Assembly (NCBI RefSeq): GCF_010727475.1
Contig: NZ_AP022567.1
Location: 6,448,001-6,512,000, forward strand
DNA: 64,000 nucleotides
Reading direction: 5' to 3'
Origin: Mycolicibacterium mageritense
Lineage (GTDB): Bacteria; Actinomycetota; Actinomycetes; Mycobacteriales; Mycobacteriaceae
In this document: piece by piece, positions 1 to 7,907 of the stretch
How positions within the stretch are numbered: position 1 is the first letter of the stretch
How the letters are laid out: every line of letters starts with the position of its first letter
The notes under the pieces: generated by a model
The model's input: only the letters and a program-made list of their open reading frames with translations
What the model was told of the DNA's origin: nothing
The model's database searches: none
Program-made: the position numbers and the translations under genes

Positions 1-553
1 CCTCGGCGTTCATCCGGGTCAGGGTGTAGGTCATGAGCCGGTCAAGATCCTCGGGCGTGGTCTTCTGGAAACCCCAGTACGGGAATGTGGAGCTGAAACC
101 CCGCTGCGGCACGAGGCCGGTCATGCCGAACGCCGGAAAGTCGTTGTTGAACGCTTGGTGATCGGCACCGCCGTACCGCGCCCACAGCGTGTCGGCGGCG
201 TCGTCATCGGATGAGTGCAGCATCGCCGCGATGAGCGCCCTGTCCGAATCGCTCAGCGTCACGGTGCCGGCGCGCTGTTTGCCGAGCAGATCGACGACCA
301 TGGCCAGCTTGATCGTCGACGCGGTCCACACCGGGTCGGTCGCGTGCGCGTTGCGGTAGGCCGCACCGGTCACGCGGTCGCGCACCACGTAGCCGACCGT
401 CCCGGGCCTGGTGGCCAGGTAGGCGTCGGCCGTCGCGATGCGGGATGCGAGATCACACTGGGCTTCTGCCGTGCATGCCGCATGCGCAACGGGCACACCG
501 ACTCCGACATGCATCGACACCAGCGCCAAAGCGGTAACCAGAATGCGTCTCAC
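1..553 (-). CDS. Serine beta-lactamase-like hydrolase, C-terminus cut by window edge
   Basis: About 184 codons are visible, read leftward from a GTG at 553. The first ~25 residues form a signal peptide (basic VRR, hydrophobic core, AHA cleavage region), so the protein is probably exported. The serine-hydrolase motif SxxK is present as STIK near residue 80, and SSDDDAAD about 35 residues later occupies the place of the SDN loop of class A beta-lactamases. The KTG region lies outside the window, so substrate cannot be judged; it may be a housekeeping beta-lactamase-like or PBP-like enzyme rather than a resistance enzyme. Its start is only 18 bp from the divergent kinase start at 572. Confidence 0.75.
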   Translation of the reverse strand, partial: MRRILVTALALVSMHVGVGVPVAHAACTAEAQCDLASRIATADAYLATRPGTVGYVVRDRVTGAAYRNAHATDPVWTASTIKLAMVVDLLGKQRAGTVTLSDSDRALIAAMLHSSDDDAADTLWARYGGADHQAFNNDFPAFGMTGLVPQRGFSSTFPYWGFQKTTPEDLDRLMTYTLTRMNAE

Positions 554-571
554 CGGAGTAGCTTCGCAGGC

Positions 572-1969
572 GTGTCTCTGGTTGCCGGTATCGACTCGTC
601 CACTCAGTCCTGCAAGGTCGTCATCTGTGACGCCGAGAGCGGAGCCGTGGTCCGCTCCGCGTCCACCCCTCATCCGGGCGGCACCGAGGTCGACCCACAC
701 GCGTGGTGGGATGCACTGCAGCAGACCATCACGGCTGCGGGTGGATTCGACGACGTGGACGCCGTATCCGTCGGCGCTCAGCAGCACGGCATGGTGTGCC
801 TCGACGAGCACGGCGCCGTCGTACGAGATGCCTTGCTGTGGAATGACACCCGCTCGGCGCCCAGCGCGGCTGATCTGGTGGCCGAACTCGGGGGAGCGGC
901 CGAGTGGGCGAACCAGGTCGGGGTGGTTCCGGTCGCGGCGATCACCGCGGCCAAACTGAGGTGGCTCGCAGACAACGAACCGGCGCATGCCGACGCGACC
1001 GCGGCCGTGTGCCTGCCGCACGACTGGTTGACCTGGCGGCTCACCGGTTCGACCGACATCGCCGACCTGCGCACCGACCGCAGCGACGCCAGCGGCACCG
1101 GCTACTTCTCGGCGGAGACCGGCGAGTACCGGATGGACCTGCTCGAGCTGGCGATGCGGGGCAGGCGGCCTGCGGTGCCCACGGTGCTCGGCCCACACGA
1201 CGTGGCCGGCCGGCTCGGCTCCGGTGCCGTGCTGGGGCCGGGAGCCGGCGACAACGCCGCGGCCGCCCTCGGCCTGGGCGCGGGGCCCGGTGATTGCGTT
1301 GTGTCGCTCGGCACTTCGGGGGTGGTCAGCGCCATCGGCGACGCGGCTCCGCACGACGCAGAGGGCATCGTCGCGGGATTCGCCGACGCGACCGGGCGGC
1401 AACTGCCGCTGGTCTGCACGCTAAACGGCGCACCGGTGCTGGCGGCCGCGGCGGGCATGCTGCGGGTGGGATTCGAAGAGTTCGACCAGCTTGCGCTCTC
1501 GGCGCCGTCCGGGGCCGACGGGCTGACGTTGGTGCCATACCTGGAGGGGGAGCGGTCCCCGAACCTGCCGCAGGCCCGCGGCGCGTTGCAGGGCGTCACG
1601 GTGCAGAACTTCAACTCCGCCAACGTCGCTCGGGCCGCCGTGGAAGGCCTGCTGGCGTCGATGGCGTACTGCATCGACAAGATCGTCAGCTACGGCGTCG
1701 ACATCAACCGCATCATTCTGGTGGGCGGAGGTGCCCGCTCGGAAGCTGTGCGTCGCATCGCCCCTGCCATCTGGGGGCGCCCGGTGGATGTGCCGCCGCC
1801 CGCCGAGTACGTTGCGCTCGGTGCGGCGCGCCAGGCGGCCTGGACGCTCACGCAACAGGATCCGCCGCCGCAGTGGGCGCCGGGGTTGATCACCCCTTAC
1901 AGTGCGGCGCCCACGCCCGAGATACTCAAGCAGTATCTGGCTGCCCAGCCGCTGACGCTGGGTCAGTGA
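572..1969 (+). CDS. xylB: FGGY-family carbohydrate kinase, xylulokinase-like
   Basis: The protein has 465 residues, normal for xylulokinases. FGGY kinases phosphorylate sugars or polyols with ATP. The N-terminal phosphate-binding loop reads GIDSSTQSCK, the actinobacterial xylulokinase variant. QQHGMVCLD and WNDTRSA follow in the first actin-like domain, and LGTSGVVSA and VGGGARSEA in the second. The GTG at 572 is chosen because the ASKHA fold begins there; the frame stays open upstream but crosses the divergent beta-lactamase-like gene. Its stop overlaps the next start (GTGA), so the two are translationally coupled. D-xylulose is the likely substrate, but a related ketose or polyol serving the nearby tetritol pathway cannot be excluded. 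Confidence 0.85.
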   Translation: MSLVAGIDSSTQSCKVVICDAESGAVVRSASTPHPGGTEVDPHAWWDALQQTITAAGGFDDVDAVSVGAQQHGMVCLDEHGAVVRDALLWNDTRSAPSAADLVAELGGAAEWANQVGVVPVAAITAAKLRWLADNEPAHADATAAVCLPHDWLTWRLTGSTDIADLRTDRSDASGTGYFSAETGEYRMDLLELAMRGRRPAVPTVLGPHDVAGRLGSGAVLGPGAGDNAAAALGLGAGPGDCVVSLGTSGVVSAIGDAAPHDAEGIVAGFADATGRQLPLVCTLNGAPVLAAAAGMLRVGFEEFDQLALSAPSGADGLTLVPYLEGERSPNLPQARGALQGVTVQNFNSANVARAAVEGLLASMAYCIDKIVSYGVDINRIILVGGGARSEAVRRIAPAIWGRPVDVPPPAEYVALGAARQAAWTLTQQDPPPQWAPGLITPYSAAPTPEILKQYLAAQPLTLGQ

Positions 1970-2658
1970 ATTATCTCTGGGAGACTTTGGCCGACGGGGT
2001 CTGGCGAACCCGGCTGCCGTTTCTCGACGTGACGGTCGGTGTGGTGCGCGGCCGCGACGGAGCGCTGCTCGTCGATTCCGGTACGACCGAAACCGAGGCC
2101 CGGGCGATCGAGCAGGATGTCCGGCTGCTCGCCGGGCAGGGTGTCGAACAGATCGTGCTGACGCACAACCACTTCGACCATGTGCTGGGCAGCGCGTGGT
2201 TCCGCGACGCCGGGCTCTACTGTGCCCCCGAGGTCGCCGCCACCATGACCACCGGCACAGACCGGTTGCGCGCCGACGCGCTTGACCATGGTGCCGATCC
2301 GGTGGCCGTCGACCGCGCGATCGCGGCATTGCGGCGGCCCGACCATCTGGTTCACCGCGCCGAGGTCGAGCTGGGTGAGCGGCACGTCACGATTGTCCAT
2401 CCCGGACCGGGGCACACCGACCACGACCTGATCGTGGTTGTCGCAGGCGCGCAGCCCGTCGTCTTCTGCGGTGATCTGGTCGAGGAGTCGGGCGATCCGG
2501 TGATCGACTCGGATTCTGACATCGGTGCGTGGCCGGCCACGCTGGACCGGGTCATCGCCGCGGGCGGCGCACACGCGGCCTACGTTCCGGGACACGGCGC
2601 GACTGTTGGCGTGGATTTCGTTCGGCGCCAACGATCGTGGTTGGCTCAACGGGTTTGA
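1966..2658 (+). CDS. Metallo-beta-lactamase-fold hydrolase
   Basis: This 230-residue protein overlaps the kinase stop by 4 bp (GTGA). The dinuclear metal motif HxHxDH is complete (THNHFDH, residues 66-72). Later ligands are also visible: the His of HPGPGHTDHD, the Asp of CGDLVEES and the His of VPGHG. No signal peptide is seen, so it is probably cytoplasmic. The family includes glyoxalase II-like thioesterases, lactonases and quorum-quenching enzymes, and sequence alone does not choose among them. Coupling to a sugar kinase suggests a role in carbohydrate metabolism, for example hydrolysis of a lactone or phosphorylated by-product; this is inference. It ends exactly where the convergent LysR gene ends. 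Confidence 0.8.
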   Translation: MNYLWETLADGVWRTRLPFLDVTVGVVRGRDGALLVDSGTTETEARAIEQDVRLLAGQGVEQIVLTHNHFDHVLGSAWFRDAGLYCAPEVAATMTTGTDRLRADALDHGADPVAVDRAIAALRRPDHLVHRAEVELGERHVTIVHPGPGHTDHDLIVVVAGAQPVVFCGDLVEESGDPVIDSDSDIGAWPATLDRVIAAGGAHAAYVPGHGATVGVDFVRRQRSWLAQRV

Positions 2659-3573
2659 TCACGGCGTCGGACGCAACCAGCGGCGCTGCGGCACCGGCCC
2701 ACCGGCGGGCGGACGCATGGCGTCGAGCACGACGCGCAGCGGCGGCCAGGACGCCCGGCCTTTGCGGGTCACCGCGTATGCCGTCAACGACGGGGTGGCG
2801 TCGGCCAGTTCGAGCACCTTCACGCCGGCGATCGTCGGGCGCCCGAGCGGCAGCAGGCCGACGCCGTAGCCGGCCAGGATGAGGTCTTCGACCAGGTCCA
2901 GGCTGTCGATCTGATGCGCGATGCGCGGCGTGAAACCCGCCATGGCCGCCAGCGTGCGCACTGCATCCTCGTCGGCGGTGTTGCGGGAGTTGACAATCCA
3001 AGTCGCGTCGGCGTAGTCGGCGATCTCGACCGGCCGGTCGGGGGTGTCGGCAGGAACCCCCAGTCCCCACGGAACGCTCCACAGCGCAACGGTTTCCAGC
3101 ACCGCGCCGGGCGCTGCCGGCGCCAAGTTGTAGTCGTATGTGAGCGCAAGGTCCAGATTGTCGTCGGTGAGCAGCGCGAATGCTTCGAGCGGTTCGTACT
3201 CGCTGATCACGAATCCGACCTGCGGGTGGATCGACGCCAGCTCGGCGATGCTCGGCAGCAGCGAGACCCGAATCCCGGTGGCGAAGCCGCCGACCCGCAC
3301 GGTGCCGCTGGGTTCTGCGTCCGGGTCGAGGTCGAGCCGCGCGGCGTCGACGGCGGCCAGGATCGTGACCGCGTGGTCGGCGAGCCGCAGCCCGGCTGGT
3401 GTCAGCCGGACCCGCCTGCCGTCCGGTTCGATGAGCTGCGCACCGGTCTCCTTGGTCAACGCCGCGATCTGTTGGGACACCGTCGAGGTGGTCAGGTGGT
3501 GGGTCTCGGCGACCGCCCGCATCGAACCCAAGCGGGACAGGGACAGAAGGAGTTGCAGGCGGCGCGTGTCCAT
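2659..3573 (-). CDS. LysR-family transcriptional regulator
   Basis: The protein has 304 residues. The N-terminal winged HTH (residues ~1-60) contains the motif MRAVAETHHLTTSTVSQQIA, followed by the linker helix. The C-terminal ~210 residues match the two-lobed periplasmic-binding-like effector domain. It diverges from the thioesterase gene at 3660, the usual arrangement of a LysR regulator and its target, and an inverted repeat (GCGAACG-N12-CGTTCGC) sits in the 86-bp gap. The effector is unknown. Confidence 0.88.
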   Translation of the reverse strand: MDTRRLQLLLSLSRLGSMRAVAETHHLTTSTVSQQIAALTKETGAQLIEPDGRRVRLTPAGLRLADHAVTILAAVDAARLDLDPDAEPSGTVRVGGFATGIRVSLLPSIAELASIHPQVGFVISEYEPLEAFALLTDDNLDLALTYDYNLAPAAPGAVLETVALWSVPWGLGVPADTPDRPVEIADYADATWIVNSRNTADEDAVRTLAAMAGFTPRIAHQIDSLDLVEDLILAGYGVGLLPLGRPTIAGVKVLELADATPSLTAYAVTRKGRASWPPLRVVLDAMRPPAGGPVPQRRWLRPTP

Positions 3574-3594
3574 GCCGGCAATTGTTCAGCCTTT

Positions 3595-3620
3595 GCGAAC
3601 GGTCTGTCCAGATCGTTCGC
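3595..3620. promoter_or_regulatory. Inverted repeat, candidate LysR operator
   Basis: Perfect 7-bp arms GCGAACG and CGTTCGC are separated by 12 bp in the divergent intergenic region, 22 bp from the LysR start and 40 bp from the thioesterase start. The form is consistent with a LysR recognition site controlling both genes. Binding is inferred, not shown. Confidence 0.45.
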
Positions 3621-3659
3621 GATTGTGTGGATAGTTAGCCCATATGCGACGATGCGGAA

Positions 3660-4478
3660 ATGACCGAGGTGGTGGCGCATTTCATCCCGTCCGCGCCGGA
3701 CGTGTTTCAGCCGACGCGGTTCGCGCAGAGTCATTGGGGCGAAGACCACCTCAACGGCCCGGCGCTGGTCGGGCTCGCCGCCCACGCGTTGGAGTCGGCC
3801 TTCGGGTTGCCCGAGTTTCTGCCGGCGCGGCTCACGGTCGACCTGTTCAAGGCCGCACGCGGAGTGCCGACCACGACGAAGGTCGCGCTCATCCGTGACG
3901 GCCGGCGCGTCCGCAACTCCGAGTGCGAACTCGTGCAGGACGGTGTGACGGTGGCTCGGGCGACTCTGGTGCAGTACCGGCGGTCGTCGGCGCCCCGCGG
4001 CGAGGAATGGTTCTCCCAGGCGAGTTTCGAGCCCCCCGCCGACATCGACCCGGACCGCTTGACATACATGGGCAGCGACGGGGGCGGCTGGAGCCACGCC
4101 ATCGCCGACCACCAGAACACGTCGCGCAAGCGGTTCATCAACCGGACCATCACAGTGGTGCAGGGCGAGGTGAATTCGCCGTTCGTGCGGGCCGCCATGG
4201 CTGCCGAGGGCACGAGCCTGGTCACCAACCTGGGCTCGGCAGGCGTCGGCTACATCAACGGTGACCTCACGGTGGCGCTGTCCCGACTGCCCGTGGACGA
4301 GTGGATCGGCGTGCAGGCAGATTCACACTGGACCGCAGAGGGCATTGCCGTGGGCGCGTCGACGCTGTTCGATCACGCCGGGGCGTTCGGTACCGGTCTG
4401 ATCACCGCGGTCAGCAACCCGGCGGCCCAGATCGACTTCGCCAACGATCCGTTTCCCGATCGCGGTGCCCCGAGGTGA
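3660..4478 (+). CDS. Acyl-CoA thioesterase-like (double hotdog) protein
   Basis: This 272-residue protein resembles the TesB-like/4HBT_3 family that hydrolyses acyl-CoA thioesters. The N-terminal half carries the hotdog features NGPALVGLAAHALE (residues ~30-45), LTVDLFKAA and SECELVQDG; a second, more divergent hotdog domain occupies the C-terminal half. No signal peptide or membrane segment is seen. The ATG at 3660 is used; the upstream purine tract is weak. It is divergent from a LysR regulator and may be its target. Physiological acyl-CoA substrate unknown. Confidence 0.7.
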   Translation: MTEVVAHFIPSAPDVFQPTRFAQSHWGEDHLNGPALVGLAAHALESAFGLPEFLPARLTVDLFKAARGVPTTTKVALIRDGRRVRNSECELVQDGVTVARATLVQYRRSSAPRGEEWFSQASFEPPADIDPDRLTYMGSDGGGWSHAIADHQNTSRKRFINRTITVVQGEVNSPFVRAAMAAEGTSLVTNLGSAGVGYINGDLTVALSRLPVDEWIGVQADSHWTAEGIAVGASTLFDHAGAFGTGLITAVSNPAAQIDFANDPFPDRGAPR

Positions 4479-4513
4479 CCCACGCGATCACGGTGCCGAC
4501 GTAGGGTTGTCGC

Positions 4514-5995
4514 GTGGACTTGCTGCTCGGAATCGACATGGGAACGGGGAGCACCAAGGGCGTCCTGGTCGACGCCTCGGGTTCAGTGATTGCCACGGAG
4601 ACCGTCGCGCATTCGATGGACCTGCCGCGGCCGGGATGGGCCGAGGTCGATGCGGAAAACCTGTGGTGGCGTGAGGTTTGCCAGATCAGTCAGGCGCTGA
4701 TGGCCCAGCTGCCCGCTGGCGGCGCGGTGGCCGGGATGTGCGTCAGCGGCGTCGGCCCGTGCCTGGTGCTCTGCGACGACGATCTGCGGCCCCTGCGCCC
4801 AGCCATCCTGTACGGCATCGACACGCGCGCCTCGGCCGAGATCGAGGCGCTGACCGCCGAGTTCGGCCAGGCCGAGATCCTGCAACGCGCGGGCACCCTG
4901 CTGTCCAGCCAGGCGGTGGGGCCCAAACTCGAATGGGTCCGCCGCCACGAACCCGAGGTGTTCGAACGTGCCACGGGCTGGTACGGCTCCAACTCCTACA
5001 TCGCCGCCAAACTCACGGGCGAATACGTACTCGATCACCACACCGCCAGCCAGTGCGACCCGCTGTACGCCACGCGCGATTTCGCATGGAATGAGCCATG
5101 GGCGCAACGCATTTGCGGGCACCTGCCGCTCCCGCGGCTGGTGTGGCCCAGCGATGTGGTCGGGACCGTGACCCGCGAGGCTGCCGCGGCAACCGGAGTG
5201 CCCGCGGGAACCCCGGTGTCGGCGGGCACCGTCGACGCGTACTCCGAGGCCTTCTCGGTCGGCGTGCGCCGACCGGGGGACCAGATGCTGATGTACGGGT
5301 CGACGATGTTCCTGGTCCAGATCATCGACGAGTACCACAGCGATCCCGCACTGTGGACCACCGCCGGAATCGAACACGGCAGCCTGGCGCTGGCGGCAGG
5401 CACGTCGACCGCAGGCAGCCTCATCGGATGGCTGCAGACCGTGACGGGTGGCGCGTCGTTCGAGGAGTTGATGGCCGAGGCGCAAGCCGTGCCGCCCGGC
5501 AGCGAGGGGCTGCTGGTGTTGCCGTATCTGGCGGGCGAACGCACTCCCGTGTTCGACCCGCAGGCGCGCGGCGTGGTGGCCGGACTGACCCTGCGGCACA
5601 GCCGCGGCCACCTGTTCCGGGCCGCGTACGAGGGAATTTCGTTCGGCATCCGCCAGATCCTCGAGCGGTTCGACGATGCCCATCACGCCACCAGGACCGT
5701 CGCGGTCGGCGGCGGGTTGCGCAGCCCGATCTGGGCCCAGGCGCTCAGCGACATCACCGGGCGTCCGCAACTGGTGCCCGAGCAGGCCATCGGTGCCAGC
5801 TATGGTGACGCCTTGCTGGCGGCGATCGGCGTCGGGCTGGTGCCGCCGGACACGGACTGGGCGAAGATCGCCACGGAGATCAAACCGAACGCGGACAACC
5901 GCGCGCTCTACGACGATCTGTACGCCACGTGGCAGGAGTTGTACCCCGCCACGCGCGAGCAGGTGCACCGGCTGGCACGTCAACCCATCGTGTAG
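4514..5995 (+). CDS. FGGY-family carbohydrate kinase, second copy
   Basis: 493 residues, typical of FGGY kinases. Motifs: GIDMGTGSTKGVLV at the N-terminus, YGIDTRAS near residue 100, a substrate-side AGTVDAYSEAF near 240, and VGGGLRSPIWAQALSDITG near 395. It is only distantly similar to the kinase at 572, so it is not a recent tandem duplicate. A TAGGGT -10-like element at 4502-4507 lies 7 bp before the GTG, suggesting a leaderless transcript. Its 3' end overlaps the convergent SDR gene by 16 bp. Substrate is unassigned: xylulose, a tetritol, L-erythrulose or another ketose are all possible next to a tetritol locus. Confidence 0.82.
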   Translation: MDLLLGIDMGTGSTKGVLVDASGSVIATETVAHSMDLPRPGWAEVDAENLWWREVCQISQALMAQLPAGGAVAGMCVSGVGPCLVLCDDDLRPLRPAILYGIDTRASAEIEALTAEFGQAEILQRAGTLLSSQAVGPKLEWVRRHEPEVFERATGWYGSNSYIAAKLTGEYVLDHHTASQCDPLYATRDFAWNEPWAQRICGHLPLPRLVWPSDVVGTVTREAAAATGVPAGTPVSAGTVDAYSEAFSVGVRRPGDQMLMYGSTMFLVQIIDEYHSDPALWTTAGIEHGSLALAAGTSTAGSLIGWLQTVTGGASFEELMAEAQAVPPGSEGLLVLPYLAGERTPVFDPQARGVVAGLTLRHSRGHLFRAAYEGISFGIRQILERFDDAHHATRTVAVGGGLRSPIWAQALSDITGRPQLVPEQAIGASYGDALLAAIGVGLVPPDTDWAKIATEIKPNADNRALYDDLYATWQELYPATREQVHRLARQPIV

Positions 5996-6771
5996 CCACC
6001 GTCGACGGGAATGTCGACGCCGTTGACCATGCTTGCCGCATCCGAGGCCAGCCACACCACGGCGTCGGACACTTCGTGGGGAACCGCGAAGCGGCCCAGC
6101 GGGATTCGGGCGATCATCGGGGCCGCCTTGGCCTCCTCACCCCACACCCGCTGTCCCATCTCGGTGAGCACGACGGTGGGGCACACCGAGTTGGCCCGGA
6201 TCCCGTGCGGTCCGAGTTCGCGAGCCAGCACCTTGGTGGCCATCACGAGCCCGGCCTTCGACGCGCAGTACGCGTAGTGGTCGGGCAGCGGCGCCAGCGC
6301 GGCCGCCGAGGCGACCGTGACTATGGCCCCACCTGTGCCCGCGGCGACCATGTCGGCCCCGACCGCGGCCGCCAGCAGTGCGGGGGCGCGCAGGTTGACG
6401 GCGATGGTCGCGTCGAACAAGGCCGGGTCGGTGTCGATCACGGGTTGCGGATGTGAGATGCCGGCGTTGTTGACCAGGATGTCCAGCCCACCGAACGCTG
6501 CGGCCGCGGCCTTTGCGAGCCCGGCCGGGCCCTGCGGCTGCGCGAGATCGGCTGCCACGGCGTGCACGTCGACGCCGAACTCGTCTGCCAGGGTGGACTG
6601 CGCCGCGTCCAGCTCGCCGGTGTCCCGGCCGCTGAGCACCAGCCGGGCACCCGCGGCGGCGAATGCCCGCGCGATGTCGGCACCGATGCCCTTGGTGGCC
6701 CCGGTGATCAGGGCCCGCTTGCCGTCGAGTCGCAGCGCCCCGCTGTAGCGGGGTTCGTGCGCGTTGGTCAT
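5980..6771 (-). CDS. dthD: SDR-family polyol dehydrogenase, probable D-threitol dehydrogenase
   Basis: 263 residues, a classical short-chain dehydrogenase. The NAD(P) motif GATKGIGADIA is at ~25-35, NNAG at ~105, the catalytic Ser in TVASAAAL and YxxxK as YAYCASK at ~170, with the SDR ending DIPVDGGYTMG. The gene overlaps the SorC regulator by 4 bp (ATGA) and so is co-transcribed with it. The neighbourhood (erythritol-type Zn dehydrogenase, Dak kinase, RpiB isomerase, ABC importer) is that of the M. smegmatis threitol/erythritol locus, where the SDR oxidises D-threitol to D-erythrulose. That substrate is inferred from context; ribitol or xylitol activity is the main alternative. Confidence 0.82.
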   Translation of the reverse strand: MTNAHEPRYSGALRLDGKRALITGATKGIGADIARAFAAAGARLVLSGRDTGELDAAQSTLADEFGVDVHAVAADLAQPQGPAGLAKAAAAAFGGLDILVNNAGISHPQPVIDTDPALFDATIAVNLRAPALLAAAVGADMVAAGTGGAIVTVASAAALAPLPDHYAYCASKAGLVMATKVLARELGPHGIRANSVCPTVVLTEMGQRVWGEEAKAAPMIARIPLGRFAVPHEVSDAVVWLASDAASMVNGVDIPVDGGYTMG

Positions 6772-7790
6772 ACCGACTCCGTACTCTCCAGGATCGCGGT
6801 GGCCGTTGCGGGATCGGTCACCAGTTGATTGAAATATCCGCCGCGGGCGCCCGCGATGATCGAGTCGACCTTGTCCTTGCCGATGGCCACCGCGATGGTG
6901 ACCGGAACATGGCGCAGCGCTTCGAGTTCCACCGCGATCAGCCGGTCGCTGCCGTCGAATTCGACGGCCTCACCGTCCCGGTCGAAGAACCGCGAACACA
7001 CGTCACCGACCGCGGCGCGCAGCGAACTCGACTCGGTGGGGACGAACTGTGGGATGTCCGAACGCATCAGCGGCGGTGCGCCGACACCCATCAGCGCGCA
7101 CCGCGCCCGCGGCCACAGGTGCAGCACCCGCTGGATGCTCGGGTCGTTCAGGAGCGACGGGTACAGGTCGGGGCCCGGCAACGCGGGCGCGAACAGGTAG
7201 TTCGGCCTGCCGTTGACCCGATTGGCCACCAGCCGCGTGATCTCGTTGGTCTGATACCACTCTTCGGGCTGATCGTTGCCACCCACGGTCGGTGCCACCA
7301 GGACACCCGGAAGGTCGACGAGTTCATACTGGGCGACCTCGTACACCGTGCGACCCGACGACACGAGGAGCACATCGCCGGGCAGCAGTCCCGCCGCGGC
7401 CAACGCCCGGCCGACAGCCGGCGCCAGCGCGCCGCCCATGACGTCGACCGCAGACCGGCCGGGGCCCGGAGTGGGGAGGGCATGGCTGATGTACACGGTG
7501 TTCAACGCGAGCGCCCTGGTTAGCTGATCGGCCACGTCGCCCGCACCGACTTCTGCCGGTGGCACCACTTCGATTCTGACGATCCCTCGGCGTTTCGCTT
7601 CTGCCAGTAGCCGACTGACCGTCGCGCGACTGGTTCCGAGCTGGGCCGCGACATCGGCCTGCGTGGCGTCCTCGTTGTAGTACATCTTTGCTGCTGCGTA
7701 CAGCAACGAGGCCGGGAAGTGGCCGGCTTCGGTGTCGGGGGATGGACCGTCGACACCGGCCGAGGAGGGTGGCTGCGCGGACCGGGGCAC
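6768..7790 (-). CDS. SorC/DeoR-type sugar-binding transcriptional regulator
   Basis: 340 residues. An N-terminal HTH of the SorC family (TQADVAAQLGTSRATVSRLL, residues ~42-61) is followed by a sugar-binding domain related to phosphosugar isomerases, with a G-rich LLVSSGRTVYEVA stretch. It is the first gene of a leftward unit with the SDR dehydrogenase and diverges from the rightward uptake and catabolic operon, so it is the obvious local regulator. Two copies of a TGAACA-NN-TGTTCA palindrome lie just upstream of its start. The effector is probably a phosphorylated tetrulose; this is inferred from family behaviour. Confidence 0.88.
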   Translation of the reverse strand: MPRSAQPPSSAGVDGPSPDTEAGHFPASLLYAAAKMYYNEDATQADVAAQLGTSRATVSRLLAEAKRRGIVRIEVVPPAEVGAGDVADQLTRALALNTVYISHALPTPGPGRSAVDVMGGALAPAVGRALAAAGLLPGDVLLVSSGRTVYEVAQYELVDLPGVLVAPTVGGNDQPEEWYQTNEITRLVANRVNGRPNYLFAPALPGPDLYPSLLNDPSIQRVLHLWPRARCALMGVGAPPLMRSDIPQFVPTESSSLRAAVGDVCSRFFDRDGEAVEFDGSDRLIAVELEALRHVPVTIAVAIGKDKVDSIIAGARGGYFNQLVTDPATATAILESTESV

Positions 7791-7806
7791 GTCACGAGTA
7801 TGGCAC

Positions 7807-7848
7807 TGAACATCTGTTCACGGTCAATATTCGCTGAACAATTGTTCT
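7807..7848. promoter_or_regulatory. Paired palindromic operators, probable SorC-regulator sites
   Basis: TGAACATCTGTTCA (7807-7820, perfect) and TGAACAATTGTTCT (7835-7848, one mismatch at the outer position) are centred 28 bp apart in the 117-bp gap between the SorC gene and the dehydrogenase operon. A paired site of this kind suits a tetrameric SorC regulator controlling both directions. Confidence 0.65.
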
Positions 7849-7907
7849 GGACATATGTGCATACGTTGGTTAATGTGACTGCAACCACAGTGCGAAAGGT
7901 GTCAGCG

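Noticed and set aside
1294..1965. N-terminal extension of the MBL-fold hydrolase inside the first kinase
   Set aside because: The extension is an Arg-rich out-of-frame translation of the kinase; the real start is the GTG at 1966 coupled to the kinase stop.
4583..6055. A long minus-strand frame across the second FGGY kinase
   Set aside because: The plus-strand kinase is clear and the antisense frame runs through the SDR stop region; it has no motif.
7807..7848. Considered as a factor-independent terminator
   Set aside because: It lies between two divergent starts, the two palindromes are short with 2-bp centres, and repeated spacing fits operators better.
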